Shown piece after piece: positions 15,822-23,826 of a DNA stretch of 41,980 nucleotides; position 1 is the stretch's first letter, and every line of letters begins with the position of its first letter. The position numbers and the translations under genes are program-made. The notes under the pieces are model-generated. The model made no database searches and had not been told where the DNA came from. It saw only the letters and a program-made list of their open reading frames with translations. Origin of the DNA: Lachnospiraceae bacterium. GTDB lineage: Bacteria > Bacillota > Clostridia > Lachnospirales > Lachnospiraceae. Location of the stretch: positions 14,500 to 56,479 of the forward strand of contig JAJPXG010000093.1 of assembly GCA_021205565.1 (NCBI GenBank), read 5' to 3'.

Positions 15822-15858
15822 TTTTCTTTCCTCCGACTTGTAATCCAAAACACGCCGT

Positions 15859-16209
15859 TTATCCTAATTTCTCTTCCCACTCCGCTTCCCGAAATCCTGT
15901 CATCACAGTATCCCCGTCTACAATCAACGGTCTCTTCACCAGCATCCCGTCAGAAGCCAAGAGCTGAAGCTGTTCCTCCTCGCTCATGGACGGCAGCTTG
16001 TCTTTTAAGCGAAGCTCTTTATACAGGTTCCCGCTGGTGTTAAAAAATCTCTTCAGCGGCAGGCCGCTTTTTTTATACCATTCCTTTAATTCCTCATAAG
16101 AGGGATTCTCCTCCGCAATATGGCGGTCCATATATGCGATTCCGCGTTCATCCATCCAGGCCTTCGCCTTTTTGCAGGTGGAGCATTTCGGGTATTCAAT
16201 AAACAGCAT
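15859..16209 (-). CDS. Spx/ArsC-family thioredoxin-fold protein
   Basis: 116 residues from MLFIEYPKCSTC. The N-terminal CSTCKKAKAW holds the CxxC redox pair of the Spx/YffB/ArsC family; later segments (GLPLKRFFNTSG, LLASDGMLVKRPLI) are typical of this family. It is either a glutaredoxin-like reductase or a redox-sensing partner of RNA polymerase; true Spx ends differently, so I leave it generic. GGAGG lies eight bases before this ATG. The reading frame stays open for another 55 codons upstream (to 16374) with protein-like composition, so a longer form is possible; see findings. Confidence 0.88.
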   Translation of the reverse strand: MLFIEYPKCSTCKKAKAWMDERGIAYMDRHIAEENPSYEELKEWYKKSGLPLKRFFNTSGNLYKELRLKDKLPSMSEEEQLQLLASDGMLVKRPLIVDGDTVMTGFREAEWEEKLG

Positions 16210-16396
16210 CGTCTTTTCCTCCAAAATCTTCTCCAAAAACCGTAAAACTCCATCCTCCACCGCAAACTGCTCCAGCTCGTCCTCTGCCAGGTCATAATAA
16301 TATTTCCCTGTTTTCGTTTTTGCCTGATTGCCGGTTCCAAAGAGCAGTGTTACGGTGCTCATGCATTTCCCCATAGATTATTTTCACGATTTGTTT

Positions 16397-16425
16397 ATTA
16401 TACAGGAGAGAAAAATATGAAGCAA
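16397..16425 (-). promoter_or_regulatory. promoter for the Spx-like/mntP operon
   Basis: TTGCTT (16425-16420), 17 bases, TATAAT (16402-16397) on the minus strand. The -35 lies inside the 24-bp palindrome at 16419-16442. The transcript would start near 16390, about 180 bases before the preferred Spx-like start but just before the in-frame upstream ATGs. Confidence 0.7.
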
Positions 16426-16442
16426 GTGTTTACACTTGCTTC
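16419..16442. promoter_or_regulatory. 24-bp palindrome, operator and/or terminator
   Basis: GAAGCAAGTGT-TT-ACACTTGCTTC is perfect over 11 bases on each side. It begins one base after the stop of the DUF308 gene and is followed on the minus strand by ATATTTTT, so it could form that gene's terminator hairpin. It also covers the -35 of the next promoter, so it could equally be an operator. Both roles may apply. Confidence 0.55.
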
Positions 16443-16443
16443 G

Positions 16444-16995
16444 TCACCCCTTCCGCGAACTTTTTCTGTTCAGAGGTATCACCGTTGTAAAATCAATCAC
16501 CGCCTCAAGAATAAACGAAAGTCCCGCGAAGACATACTCCACCGCGGCAGAGTCCAGCGGATCCATCAAAATCAGAACAGCGCAAAGCACCGTCACTGCC
16601 GCATTCGCGGCATGAATCCACCAGTTATCCAGCTTCAGGCGAATCCTGCTCACCACAATTTCCGTTTTGAACACTCCCGCCACCAGCATGATAACTCCGT
16701 AAAGGGCGATCGGTTCCGGAAAAGCCGTGACAAACCATGCCGAATTCAGGTTACAGAACAGTCCCAGCAAAACTGTCAGAATTCCAATCGACAGATTTCT
16801 TTCACTGACTCCGGTCCGCGGAGGGTTGCGGAAATAACTGTAGATACTGATTGCCCCTGCCAAAATCAGGAGCATTCCGATTGTTTCGACATTTTTGACA
16901 GTCATACTGGCCGGATCGCTCAACAGTGATATACCCAGTATCAGTTCACAGACTGCCGTTACAAATACCGGAATTGCTTCCTTAAACCTTTTCAT
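16444..16995 (-). CDS. DUF308 (HdeD-like) membrane protein
   Basis: 183 residues from MKRFKEA, with about six membrane segments in three pairs, each followed by a short polar loop, as in DUF308/HdeD proteins. Function in Firmicutes is unknown (E. coli HdeD is linked to acid resistance). AGGAAAG stands six bases before the chosen ATG; the frame extends 12 codons further. It ends one base before the palindrome at 16419-16442 and is divergent from the radical SAM gene; no clear promoter of its own was seen. Confidence 0.8.
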   Translation of the reverse strand: MKRFKEAIPVFVTAVCELILGISLLSDPASMTVKNVETIGMLLILAGAISIYSYFRNPPRTGVSERNLSIGILTVLLGLFCNLNSAWFVTAFPEPIALYGVIMLVAGVFKTEIVVSRIRLKLDNWWIHAANAAVTVLCAVLILMDPLDSAAVEYVFAGLSFILEAVIDFTTVIPLNRKSSRKG

Positions 16996-17186
16996 CTTGT
17001 CTTTCCTGTGTGTGCTTTGCCTTTGATCCATTGCTACATTGTCTTCGCCTTAAGAATTTCCGCTTTTCCCATGGCAATCATAGTATTCTTTTTTTTGTTC
17101 ACAAGGCACACTTTGGCTTTTTTGTCCAAAAAAGTAACATTTATATGTCAATGACCAAATTAACAACAAATCCCGGTATCTGTCCA

Positions 17187-17259
17187 GTGAAATCAGACAA
17201 ATTTCTCTCTATAATAGGGAAAAATTCAAAAGAAAGGCATGTTTCCATATAGAAACATG
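17187..17259 (+). promoter_or_regulatory. promoter and start-proximal hairpin for the radical SAM gene
   Basis: GTGAAA (17187-17192), 17 bases, TATAAT (17210-17215) on the plus strand. Just downstream CATGTTTC (17238-17245) pairs perfectly with GAAACATG (17252-17259) around a CATATA loop, 13 bases before the ATG at 17273. AGAAAGG is upstream of the hairpin and there is no good ribosome binding site between the hairpin and the ATG. The palindrome may be an operator or an RNA hairpin that brings the AGAAAGG near the start. Confidence 0.5.
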
Positions 17260-17272
17260 AAAAGTAAACATC

Positions 17273-18625
17273 ATGGCCAATACCATTAAAAGTAACGCAC
17301 AGAAATTTGCCATCGATCAGGTGCTGAAATATCTGGAAGGTAACCCGGAGGAGAACATCCCGAAGCTGATGAATATGGTGGATAAATTTTTCCCGGAGAG
17401 CTGGTATCAGAAGCCGAGGGCAGGCATCCGCAAAGCCATCGATGAGAAAAACAACTGGTATCAGTTGATTTTAAAACTGTACGATCTGGATCCCGGCGTG
17501 CGCAAGACCTTTTTCCAGAACTTCCTGTTGAATGCGTCCCTGATAGGCAGCTATAAGCAGGAAGAATCCAGGGAGCACGAGGGCTGTAATACACCGTGGG
17601 CCATCCTGCTTGACCCGACATCTGCCTGTAATATGCACTGCACCGGCTGCTGGGCCGCGGAATACGGCAACAAGCTGAACTTAAGTCTGGAGGATATTGA
17701 TTCCATCATTCGCCAGGGCAAGGAACTGGGCGTCTACATGTACATTTACACCGGCGGCGAGCCGCTCGTGCGCAAAAAGGATCTGGTCAAAATCTGCGAG
17801 ATGCATCCGGACTGCGAATTCCTTTCCTTTACCAACGGAACGCTGATCGACGAGGAATTCTGCCAGGATATGCTGCGCGTGAAAAACTTCGTTCCGGCCA
17901 TCAGCCTGGAGGGCTTTGAGGAGGCCAGCGATTCCCGCCGCGGCGACGGCGTTTATCAAAAGGTAAAGCACGCCATGGAGCTGTTGAAGGCAAACAAACT
18001 GCCCTTCGGTATGTCCGTCTGCTATACCAGCAGAAACTACGAGGATATCACAAGTGAGGAATTCTACGATTACATTATTGACAACGGCGCGCTTTTCATG
18101 TGGCTCTTCCACTATATGCCTGTCGGAAATGACGCGGTGACAGAGCTGCTGCCTACACCGGACCAGAGGAAAACTGTCTACAAACACGTCCGGGCCTTCC
18201 GTGATACCAAAGCCATCTTCACTCTGGATTTCCAGAATGACGCGCAGTATGTGGGCGGCTGCATCGCCGGCGGACGTTATTACCTGCACATCAATGCCAG
18301 GGGAGATGTGGAGCCCTGTGTATTCATCCATTACTCCAACTGCAACATCCACGACACGACTCTCCTGGATGCCTTAAAGAGCCCGCTGTTCATGCAGTAC
18401 CACAATAAGCAGCCGTTCAATGAGAATATGTTCCAGCCATGTCCGATGCTGGAGAATCCGGAATGCATTCGGGAAATGGTGAAAGAATCCGGCGCGGTGA
18501 GCACCGATTACCAGAGCCCGGAGAGCGCGGATCATCTGGCGGACAAGACGACTCCCTACGCGGAGAACTGGACGGAAACCGCCAATGAGCTCTGGGCAAT
18601 CGAGCAGTCAAAAAAGAACGGGTAA
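17273..18625 (+). CDS. radical SAM protein with C-terminal cysteine-rich domain
   Basis: 450 residues. The radical SAM cluster motif is CNMHCTGC (Cys118, Cys122, Cys125), followed by the SAM-binding TGGEPL. The C-terminal part has further cysteines in a SPASM-like pattern (GGCIAGG, VEPCVFIHYSNCNI, QPCPML, PECI), suggesting additional Fe-S clusters. The first 100 or so residues are a helical extension. I recall similar proteins in many Clostridia, without a proven substrate. There is no peptide substrate gene next to it. Its stop is four bases from that of the convergent phospholipase D-like gene. Confidence 0.88.
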   Translation: MANTIKSNAQKFAIDQVLKYLEGNPEENIPKLMNMVDKFFPESWYQKPRAGIRKAIDEKNNWYQLILKLYDLDPGVRKTFFQNFLLNASLIGSYKQEESREHEGCNTPWAILLDPTSACNMHCTGCWAAEYGNKLNLSLEDIDSIIRQGKELGVYMYIYTGGEPLVRKKDLVKICEMHPDCEFLSFTNGTLIDEEFCQDMLRVKNFVPAISLEGFEEASDSRRGDGVYQKVKHAMELLKANKLPFGMSVCYTSRNYEDITSEEFYDYIIDNGALFMWLFHYMPVGNDAVTELLPTPDQRKTVYKHVRAFRDTKAIFTLDFQNDAQYVGGCIAGGRYYLHINARGDVEPCVFIHYSNCNIHDTTLLDALKSPLFMQYHNKQPFNENMFQPCPMLENPECIREMVKESGAVSTDYQSPESADHLADKTTPYAENWTETANELWAIEQSKKNG

Positions 18626-18629
18626 ATTC

Positions 18630-20669
18630 TCAGGTAATAAACCTGGCCCAGCTGAACAGATCCAGTAATGAATAAATAATTCTTCTGACGGTACTGACCT
18701 CCTGCGCCTGCGTTCCCTCAGGCGTGATGGAGGTATCAGCGTCAATCACGATCAGGGAATCTGCCTCATACTGCTGCATTTCCTCCCGCATCATGGCGGC
18801 GAGCTCCTCGCCATCCACCACCAACATCAGCTCCGTATCGATGTAAACGCTGCGCATATCCCAGTTAAAGGAACCAATGCCGGATAGTCTGTCATCGATC
18901 ACAAAGCATTTCCCGTGATAGGATATTCCGCCGTCATACTCTAAAATCTGCACGCCTGTTTCCAGGATTTCCTCTTTATTGCGGGCGTAATCTGACGCGC
19001 CAAAAGGATTGCCGTTGTTGGCGACGGAATTGGTCATCATGGTGACGCTGTCCACATTTTCACAGATTGCTGCCAGGCGTTCCATCATCCACTCATTGCA
19101 AATGATGTACGGCGTATGGAAGACCACGCTCTCTTCTGCTTCCTTCATGAGTTCTGTAATCGTATAAAACGCCGTTGGTTCCTTGGCAAAAATATGCGTT
19201 GGGTTGGATATCAGCTCGATATGATTTACCGGCACAGTGATGCTCTCGTAATCCGTGCTCTCAAGCCAGTCCGGATGCGCAGCCGCCATGTCCTCATATA
19301 CCGCATGCAGTTCTTCTGCTGCGCTGACCACAGAAGGATTATTGTTCCAGAAATGATTGTCCGCCAGCGTCCTGCAGGCAGGCAAATCCCAGACAGATGT
19401 AAAATAGTTAAGGACCTGCTCTAAGGAATTCTCCTCCCCTGCCTCTTTCGTATAAACCAGGACGTCCCAGTCATAATTTTTGTGTCCTTCCTGATCTCCC
19501 AGAAAGTAATTAAAGGTATTGCGGCCTCCCAGAATGTAACCTATGTCATCCACGATCAGATATTTGTCATGGAGACGCCCCAGGAAAGTCCACGGTGCCC
19601 AGGGGCGGATGGAATTATAAACGCGCATTTCCATATTCTCCATCTGCGCCAGCGCCAGAAAATATGGATTTCCCCAAATCTCTTTGAGATATGGGAAGCC
19701 ATCCACCAGCAGACAGACTTCCACGCCGCGCTCCGCCGCCTCCATCAGCGCCGCCAGGATCATCTTGCCGGTGGAGTCTGCATCAATCTCAAAGGTGGAC
19801 AGAATGATTCGTTCCTCAGCCTGAGAAATCAGCTTCAGGCGCTGCTCCAGAGCCTCTTCATTGTCTGAGATGACCTTCGCGCGCTCCCCGGAAGGATCGT
19901 CACTATAAAAGATGGAACTGTCAAAGCTTTCCTCTGTGCTGTCGCTGATCAGAGGCTGCGCCAGAAATGGAAGAAAAGCACCGATCAGAATATAGAGCGT
20001 AATGACCACGGCAGTGTTACGGAAAATCAGAAGATCATGCCAGGCCGGCTTCTTCCCATCATCCGGACAGACAACAACATCTGCACGCTGACAGGCAGCC
20101 TTCCGTTTCAGTCCTGCGCCTTCTGTCGGCTGCACGCTGCCTTCTGCCAGAATTACAGCCTCCTGCACTGACGCATCCCTCACCAGTACAATCACAACCC
20201 TGACTCTGGATATCAGGTCCCGGCAAATGGCAATCCCATCCACGCAGCACAACACATCGAATAAAATGTATGTGTCCTCCCCTGCCGCCAGTCCGAATAC
20301 ATCCGTGAACGCGGTCAGAAGCATACACCTGCATTTGTGACTGCGAATCCGCACAGAGTATTCCTCTATCCACAACTTTTTCTTTTTTACCAGAATAAAC
20401 AGGCACAGGCAGACCGCCTCGTAGCATAAGAAGATCGGCAGCAGAATGGCTGCCGCCGGGTATTTCCATAATAATACACCCAGAAAAACGGTTATGGCTG
20501 TGTATGCCGTGACTGTCAGTATCATGCCGGGATTCTGGCGTGTACTCATCTGTGGATTCATTTCTGACTTTATGTCTGATTTCCTGTTCTGTTTTTTGGT
20601 CAGTTCTGTATTTGATTTCGTGTCCTGCTTTATATGATGTTCCGTATCCACTTCCGGTTTCCTTTTCAA
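18630..20669 (-). CDS. membrane-anchored phospholipase D-like protein (cardiolipin synthase-like)
   Basis: 679 residues. Two HKD motifs give a complete PLD catalytic pair: LHDKYLIVDD (His367, Lys369, Asp374) followed by GGRN, and YHGKCFVIDD (His585, Lys587, Asp592) followed by GSFNWDMRS. Residues about 50-94 are two membrane segments as in cardiolipin synthases, and a third lies at about 218-240. Between them, residues 100-215 have no PLD-like features and include a Cys-rich stretch; this insertion is unusual. It may transfer phosphatidyl groups or cleave phosphodiesters outside the membrane. The start is uncertain: no good ribosome binding site, and in-frame Met37, Met41 and Met49 are alternatives. 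Confidence 0.85.
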   Translation of the reverse strand: MKRKPEVDTEHHIKQDTKSNTELTKKQNRKSDIKSEMNPQMSTRQNPGMILTVTAYTAITVFLGVLLWKYPAAAILLPIFLCYEAVCLCLFILVKKKKLWIEEYSVRIRSHKCRCMLLTAFTDVFGLAAGEDTYILFDVLCCVDGIAICRDLISRVRVVIVLVRDASVQEAVILAEGSVQPTEGAGLKRKAACQRADVVVCPDDGKKPAWHDLLIFRNTAVVITLYILIGAFLPFLAQPLISDSTEESFDSSIFYSDDPSGERAKVISDNEEALEQRLKLISQAEERIILSTFEIDADSTGKMILAALMEAAERGVEVCLLVDGFPYLKEIWGNPYFLALAQMENMEMRVYNSIRPWAPWTFLGRLHDKYLIVDDIGYILGGRNTFNYFLGDQEGHKNYDWDVLVYTKEAGEENSLEQVLNYFTSVWDLPACRTLADNHFWNNNPSVVSAAEELHAVYEDMAAAHPDWLESTDYESITVPVNHIELISNPTHIFAKEPTAFYTITELMKEAEESVVFHTPYIICNEWMMERLAAICENVDSVTMMTNSVANNGNPFGASDYARNKEEILETGVQILEYDGGISYHGKCFVIDDRLSGIGSFNWDMRSVYIDTELMLVVDGEELAAMMREEMQQYEADSLIVIDADTSITPEGTQAQEVSTVRRIIYSLLDLFSWARFIT

Positions 20670-20733
20670 ACCCGCTTTTCGTCAGTTTCTTTATACACCG
20701 AACTTCTTATCAACCTGTCTCTCTCATGCCTCG

Positions 20734-21696
20734 TCAAACCTGATTTTTTACCGCAATCGCGCCCCGCTCGCAGCGGTTCCCCCACGCGTCGATGAGTTCC
20801 TCTCCGCGGTAAACGCAGACGATCTCACAGTTGTTCGGACAACGGCCGCAGGATGCGTCGCGGGTTCGAAACTCCATGTCCTCCACCGAAAAATCAAAGT
20901 TCTTTCGGACACCGCTTCTTTTCGCGATGATTGCTACGCCCAGCGCTCCCATCAGATGGCCATTCTCATCCACCGTCACCTTGCAGCCGAGCGCCTTCTC
21001 AAAGGCCGCGACCACGCCCTGGTTCTTGCTCACGCCTCCCTGAAATACCACGGGGGAGACGATTTTTTTGCCCTTTCCTACATTGTTCAGATAATTGGCC
21101 ACGACGGCATCGCAGATTCCTGCCAGAATGTCCTCCTTGGAATGCCCCATCTGAATTTTGTGCACCAGATCCGATTCCGCGAAAACCGTGCAGCGGGCGG
21201 CTATGGGTGTCGGATGTTCGGAACGGAGCGCGTAGGAAGCAATATCCTCCGCCTCTATTCCCAGACGCTTGGCCTGACTGGAGAGAAAGGCGCCGGTTCC
21301 GGCCGCGCAAAGCGTGTTCATGGCATAATCCACTGCCACCCCGTTTTCCACCAGAATAATCTTTGAGTCCTGCCCGCCGATTTCCAAAATCGTGCGCACA
21401 TCCGGATAAAAGGTTGTGGTGCCGACCGCGTGGGCCGTGATTTCATTTTTAACAGAAGTGGCGCCGACGACCACGCCTGTCAGCTGACGCGCGCTGCCGG
21501 TCGTGCCGGTGGCCACAATCTCGAAATCCTCTTTTGGAAAATCCGCCTCCAGCAGATGCAACAGCTTTTTCACTGCACCGATGGGGTCGCCCTCCGTCCA
21601 GATATACGCGCTGCTTAGAATCTGATTATCATCATCAATGATCACACCCTTCGTAGAGATGGACCCCACGTCGATTCCCATATATGCCTGTCTCAT
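20734..21696 (-). CDS. acyl-CoA dehydratase-type activase (BadF/BcrA/HgdC family, COG1924)
   Basis: 320 residues of the ASKHA ATPase fold: GIDVGSISTKGV (7-18), EIGGQDSK (105-112) and FQGGVSKN. Cys130 (LCAAGTGAF) and Cys169 (AARCTVFAESDLVH) are the expected ligands of the 4Fe-4S cluster between two activase subunits. Such proteins use ATP to push a low-potential electron into a partner Fe-S enzyme. Unlike short HgdC, it carries an extra C-terminal cluster of cysteines: 283, 286, 290, 294 and 309 (CGRCPNNCEIVC, then GNRCERG). Its ATG overlaps the stop of the preceding subunit gene (4 bases), so the three genes are one unit. Confidence 0.9.
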   Translation of the reverse strand: MRQAYMGIDVGSISTKGVIIDDDNQILSSAYIWTEGDPIGAVKKLLHLLEADFPKEDFEIVATGTTGSARQLTGVVVGATSVKNEITAHAVGTTTFYPDVRTILEIGGQDSKIILVENGVAVDYAMNTLCAAGTGAFLSSQAKRLGIEAEDIASYALRSEHPTPIAARCTVFAESDLVHKIQMGHSKEDILAGICDAVVANYLNNVGKGKKIVSPVVFQGGVSKNQGVVAAFEKALGCKVTVDENGHLMGALGVAIIAKRSGVRKNFDFSVEDMEFRTRDASCGRCPNNCEIVCVYRGEELIDAWGNRCERGAIAVKNQV

Positions 21697-22769
21697 TTTA
21701 ACCGCCTTCCTTTCGCTTCCATCATGTCGTAAAATGCCTCCAGACGGGTCATCAGCCCCACGTCCGAGGTCTGTGTATCGCAGGTCAGCACCAGCAGCGG
21801 AATCTTATAACGGGCGCTCAGCTGCTGCAGGATGGGTACAATATCAATTTCCGGCGTGCAGTTGGCCGACTTGATATGCACCAGGCCGTGGAAGCCCTGC
21901 TCCGCGTAATGTTTGGCCGCCCAGATATTCGCGGTGGAGGTCGGCCCCATCTCATAGGTGCAGTATTCCTTAATCTCCACGTTCAGATTCTTTTCTCCGG
22001 GATAATGAATCAACCGGTGTGTCATGTTCATCCAGCGGTGTACCTCCACACCCATATTTGCCAGCTTTTCCTCCACCTCCCGGTTGGAGAAGGGATCCAC
22101 CGCGGTATAAAACTCTCCGATGATTCCCACCTTCAACGGATGCGGCGGCTTTTTAAGAGGAACGGAATCAAATGCCTGCTTCGCTTCATGATAGGCTTTT
22201 TCGATCGAGGCTTTGGAATCCGCCCGGTACATGGCCGCGATAAAGCGTTTGTATGCTTTCTGCCAGGCACCGGTGGGTTCAAAGCCGCAGCCTTTGTAAT
22301 ATTCGGAAGTGATCTCATCTAAATATTCCACCATTTTGACGGTTTCCACGCCGGCGGAGATCAGATGCGTCATTTTGGCCTTGGGGTTGACACTCCTAAG
22401 ACCGTTCAGCACGTCTTTCGTCTTCCCGCTCATCGCGTAGGTATTCAGATTGATAAAGGTACACTCGTAGCCCTCGTCCACTAAAATTTTATGAAGCAGC
22501 TCCCCATAATAGGACAGACGGCAGATCCCATTGGGCATGATGATCGTGTCAGCTCCGGCCTCCAGGGCCTCGATAAGCGTTCCCAACAACGTCTTAAAAG
22601 GCGTGCAGACCATATCCGGGCTGTATTTCTCCCCGATTTTTTCCGTGCGCTGCGTCATCTTCGGCTGTACAATAAACTGACAGTCCAATCCCTGCTCTAC
22701 CAGATATTTGAAGGCGGCGCTGTACTCCGCGTAGCGAATCGTGGCAACTTTCCTGTCAGATGTCGGCAT
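21693..22769 (-). CDS. dehydratase-like Fe-S protein, DUF2229/COG3580-type subunit
   Basis: 358 residues. Related to the 2-hydroxyacyl-CoA dehydratase superfamily partner proteins that work with COG1924 activases. Cysteines in VCTPFK, NGICRLSYYGE, EYCTYEMG, SANCTPEID and LTCDTQTSD are candidates for Fe-S ligands. The C-terminus DTQTSDVGLMTRLEAFYDMM matches the end of the next protein (DTQTGTAGVETRLENFVDII), so the two are paralogous and probably form a heterodimer. In many Clostridia homologous parts are joined in one very long protein. Overlaps both neighbours (4 and 14 bases). Substrate unknown. Confidence 0.8.
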   Translation of the reverse strand: MPTSDRKVATIRYAEYSAAFKYLVEQGLDCQFIVQPKMTQRTEKIGEKYSPDMVCTPFKTLLGTLIEALEAGADTIIMPNGICRLSYYGELLHKILVDEGYECTFINLNTYAMSGKTKDVLNGLRSVNPKAKMTHLISAGVETVKMVEYLDEITSEYYKGCGFEPTGAWQKAYKRFIAAMYRADSKASIEKAYHEAKQAFDSVPLKKPPHPLKVGIIGEFYTAVDPFSNREVEEKLANMGVEVHRWMNMTHRLIHYPGEKNLNVEIKEYCTYEMGPTSTANIWAAKHYAEQGFHGLVHIKSANCTPEIDIVPILQQLSARYKIPLLVLTCDTQTSDVGLMTRLEAFYDMMEAKGRRLK

Positions 22770-23712
22770 CCTGCATCCCTCCCTTCTTCATGCGGATAAT
22801 ATCCACAAAGTTCTCCAGGCGTGTTTCCACACCCGCGGTTCCGGTCTGGGTATCCAGCACCAGCTGCAGCACGGGAACTCCCTTGATGCTTCGCGCCAGA
22901 ATGTCATTCACCATGGAATCCGGTCCGCAGGGAAAGGCCGTAACCAGCACGATTCCATCCACCTTATACCGGTGCTGAATAATGCTGCCGATCAGCTCCC
23001 GGCTCATCACCCAGCGGCACGTAGGACAAAGATCCGGACTTTTTTTCACTGCAGCGTCTCTGTCCGTGATGTCCGCCCGCAACGGTACTGTATTTAAATC
23101 CCGCAGTCCCTTTAAAATCATGCCTCCCGCGTACGGATCGTCCAATATATAGCTGTGCCCCGCGACGAGGATTTTTAATCCATCGGTCTTGTAAAGCTTC
23201 TCCTGTTCCTTTACCGCTAAATCCCAGGCCTGCTCCTGCGCCTTTGCCGCCGCCTTATAGGCCTTTTTCGCCTCTTTGCGGGTAAAACCCAGGGACTGGC
23301 CGAGCACAATGTAGGCATCCTCCTCGGTTGAACCATTTACAACATCCACATTGCAGGTCAGAAATTTCTGATCCGTCTGTTTAAAAACGCAACGGGTCAT
23401 ATCATAGAGCGCACTGAAACGAACGCACATCTCCAGATTGCGTCCCAGGTTCGCCACCCGCGGCACGAAGATATAATCGCAGTTTCCAACTAAAGAACTG
23501 ACATGCCCCAGGAAAATTTTAGCGGACAGGCAGGTCTCGTCCGGTGCCAGCCTCGCTCCCTCCTCCATCACGGCACGATTGGTCGGCGCGCTGATTTTCA
23601 CCTCATATCCCAAAGCACGAAAAAAGGTCTGCCACAGTGTACCATACCTGTGGTAAAGCAGACCTCTAGGGAGCCCGACGACGGGCAGATTTTTCTTTTC
23701 GGTTCGATCCAT
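22756..23712 (-). CDS. dehydratase-like Fe-S protein, COG3581-type subunit
   Basis: 318 residues, first gene of the three-gene operon. N-terminal PVVGLPRGLLYHRYGTLWQ is typical of the DUF2229 start; likely Fe-S cysteines are in DETCLSAKI, DLCPTCRW and TAFPCGPDS. Homologous at its C-terminus to the following subunit. By family knowledge such proteins accept electrons from an ATP-driven activase; members of this wider group carry 4Fe-4S or double-cubane clusters. No CoA-transferase or dehydrogenase gene stands next to it, so a 2-hydroxyacid fermentation role is not supported here. GGAGGTGCACAT precedes the ATG. Confidence 0.8.
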   Translation of the reverse strand: MDRTEKKNLPVVGLPRGLLYHRYGTLWQTFFRALGYEVKISAPTNRAVMEEGARLAPDETCLSAKIFLGHVSSLVGNCDYIFVPRVANLGRNLEMCVRFSALYDMTRCVFKQTDQKFLTCNVDVVNGSTEEDAYIVLGQSLGFTRKEAKKAYKAAAKAQEQAWDLAVKEQEKLYKTDGLKILVAGHSYILDDPYAGGMILKGLRDLNTVPLRADITDRDAAVKKSPDLCPTCRWVMSRELIGSIIQHRYKVDGIVLVTAFPCGPDSMVNDILARSIKGVPVLQLVLDTQTGTAGVETRLENFVDIIRMKKGGMQDADI

Positions 23713-23734
23713 ATGTGCACCTCCATTGCTGTCA

Positions 23735-23763
23735 ATTATTTTATCTTACACGCCGATTGTCAA
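23735..23763 (-). promoter_or_regulatory. promoter of the activase/dehydratase-like operon
   Basis: Perfect TTGACA (23763-23758), 17 bases, AATAAT (23740-23735) on the minus strand. An alternative -10, TAAAAT, lies three bases nearer to the -35. It begins just past the terminator of the upstream glycosyltransferase fragment gene. Confidence 0.65.
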
Positions 23764-23774
23764 ACCAAAGTCAA

Positions 23775-23813
23775 CAAAAGCGGTTTGCAGGGGATTCCCG
23801 CAAACCGCTTTTG
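23775..23813 (-). terminator. Rho-independent terminator after the glycosyltransferase fragment
   Basis: CAAAAGCGGTTTGC (23775-23788) pairs perfectly over 14 bases with GCAAACCGCTTTTG (23800-23813); the loop itself has GGG/CCC. T-runs are provided on both strands by the stem ends, so it may work in both directions; the natural user is the gene ending at 23827. Confidence 0.8.
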
Positions 23814-23826
23814 CTTATTTCATATT

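Noticed and set aside
15822..15858. yybP-ykoY manganese riboswitch before mntP
   Set aside because: The gap to the upstream gene is only 37 bases, too short for the riboswitch, and none was seen further upstream.
17681..18352. 223-codon minus-strand frame inside the radical SAM gene
   Set aside because: Long but antisense to a gene with conserved cysteine motifs; no family resemblance of its own.
20734..23712. Assignment to hydroxyglutaryl-CoA or lactoyl-CoA dehydration
   Set aside because: No CoA-transferase, electron-transfer flavoprotein or hydroxyacid dehydrogenase genes nearby, and the subunits look like the DUF2229 branch rather than HgdAB.
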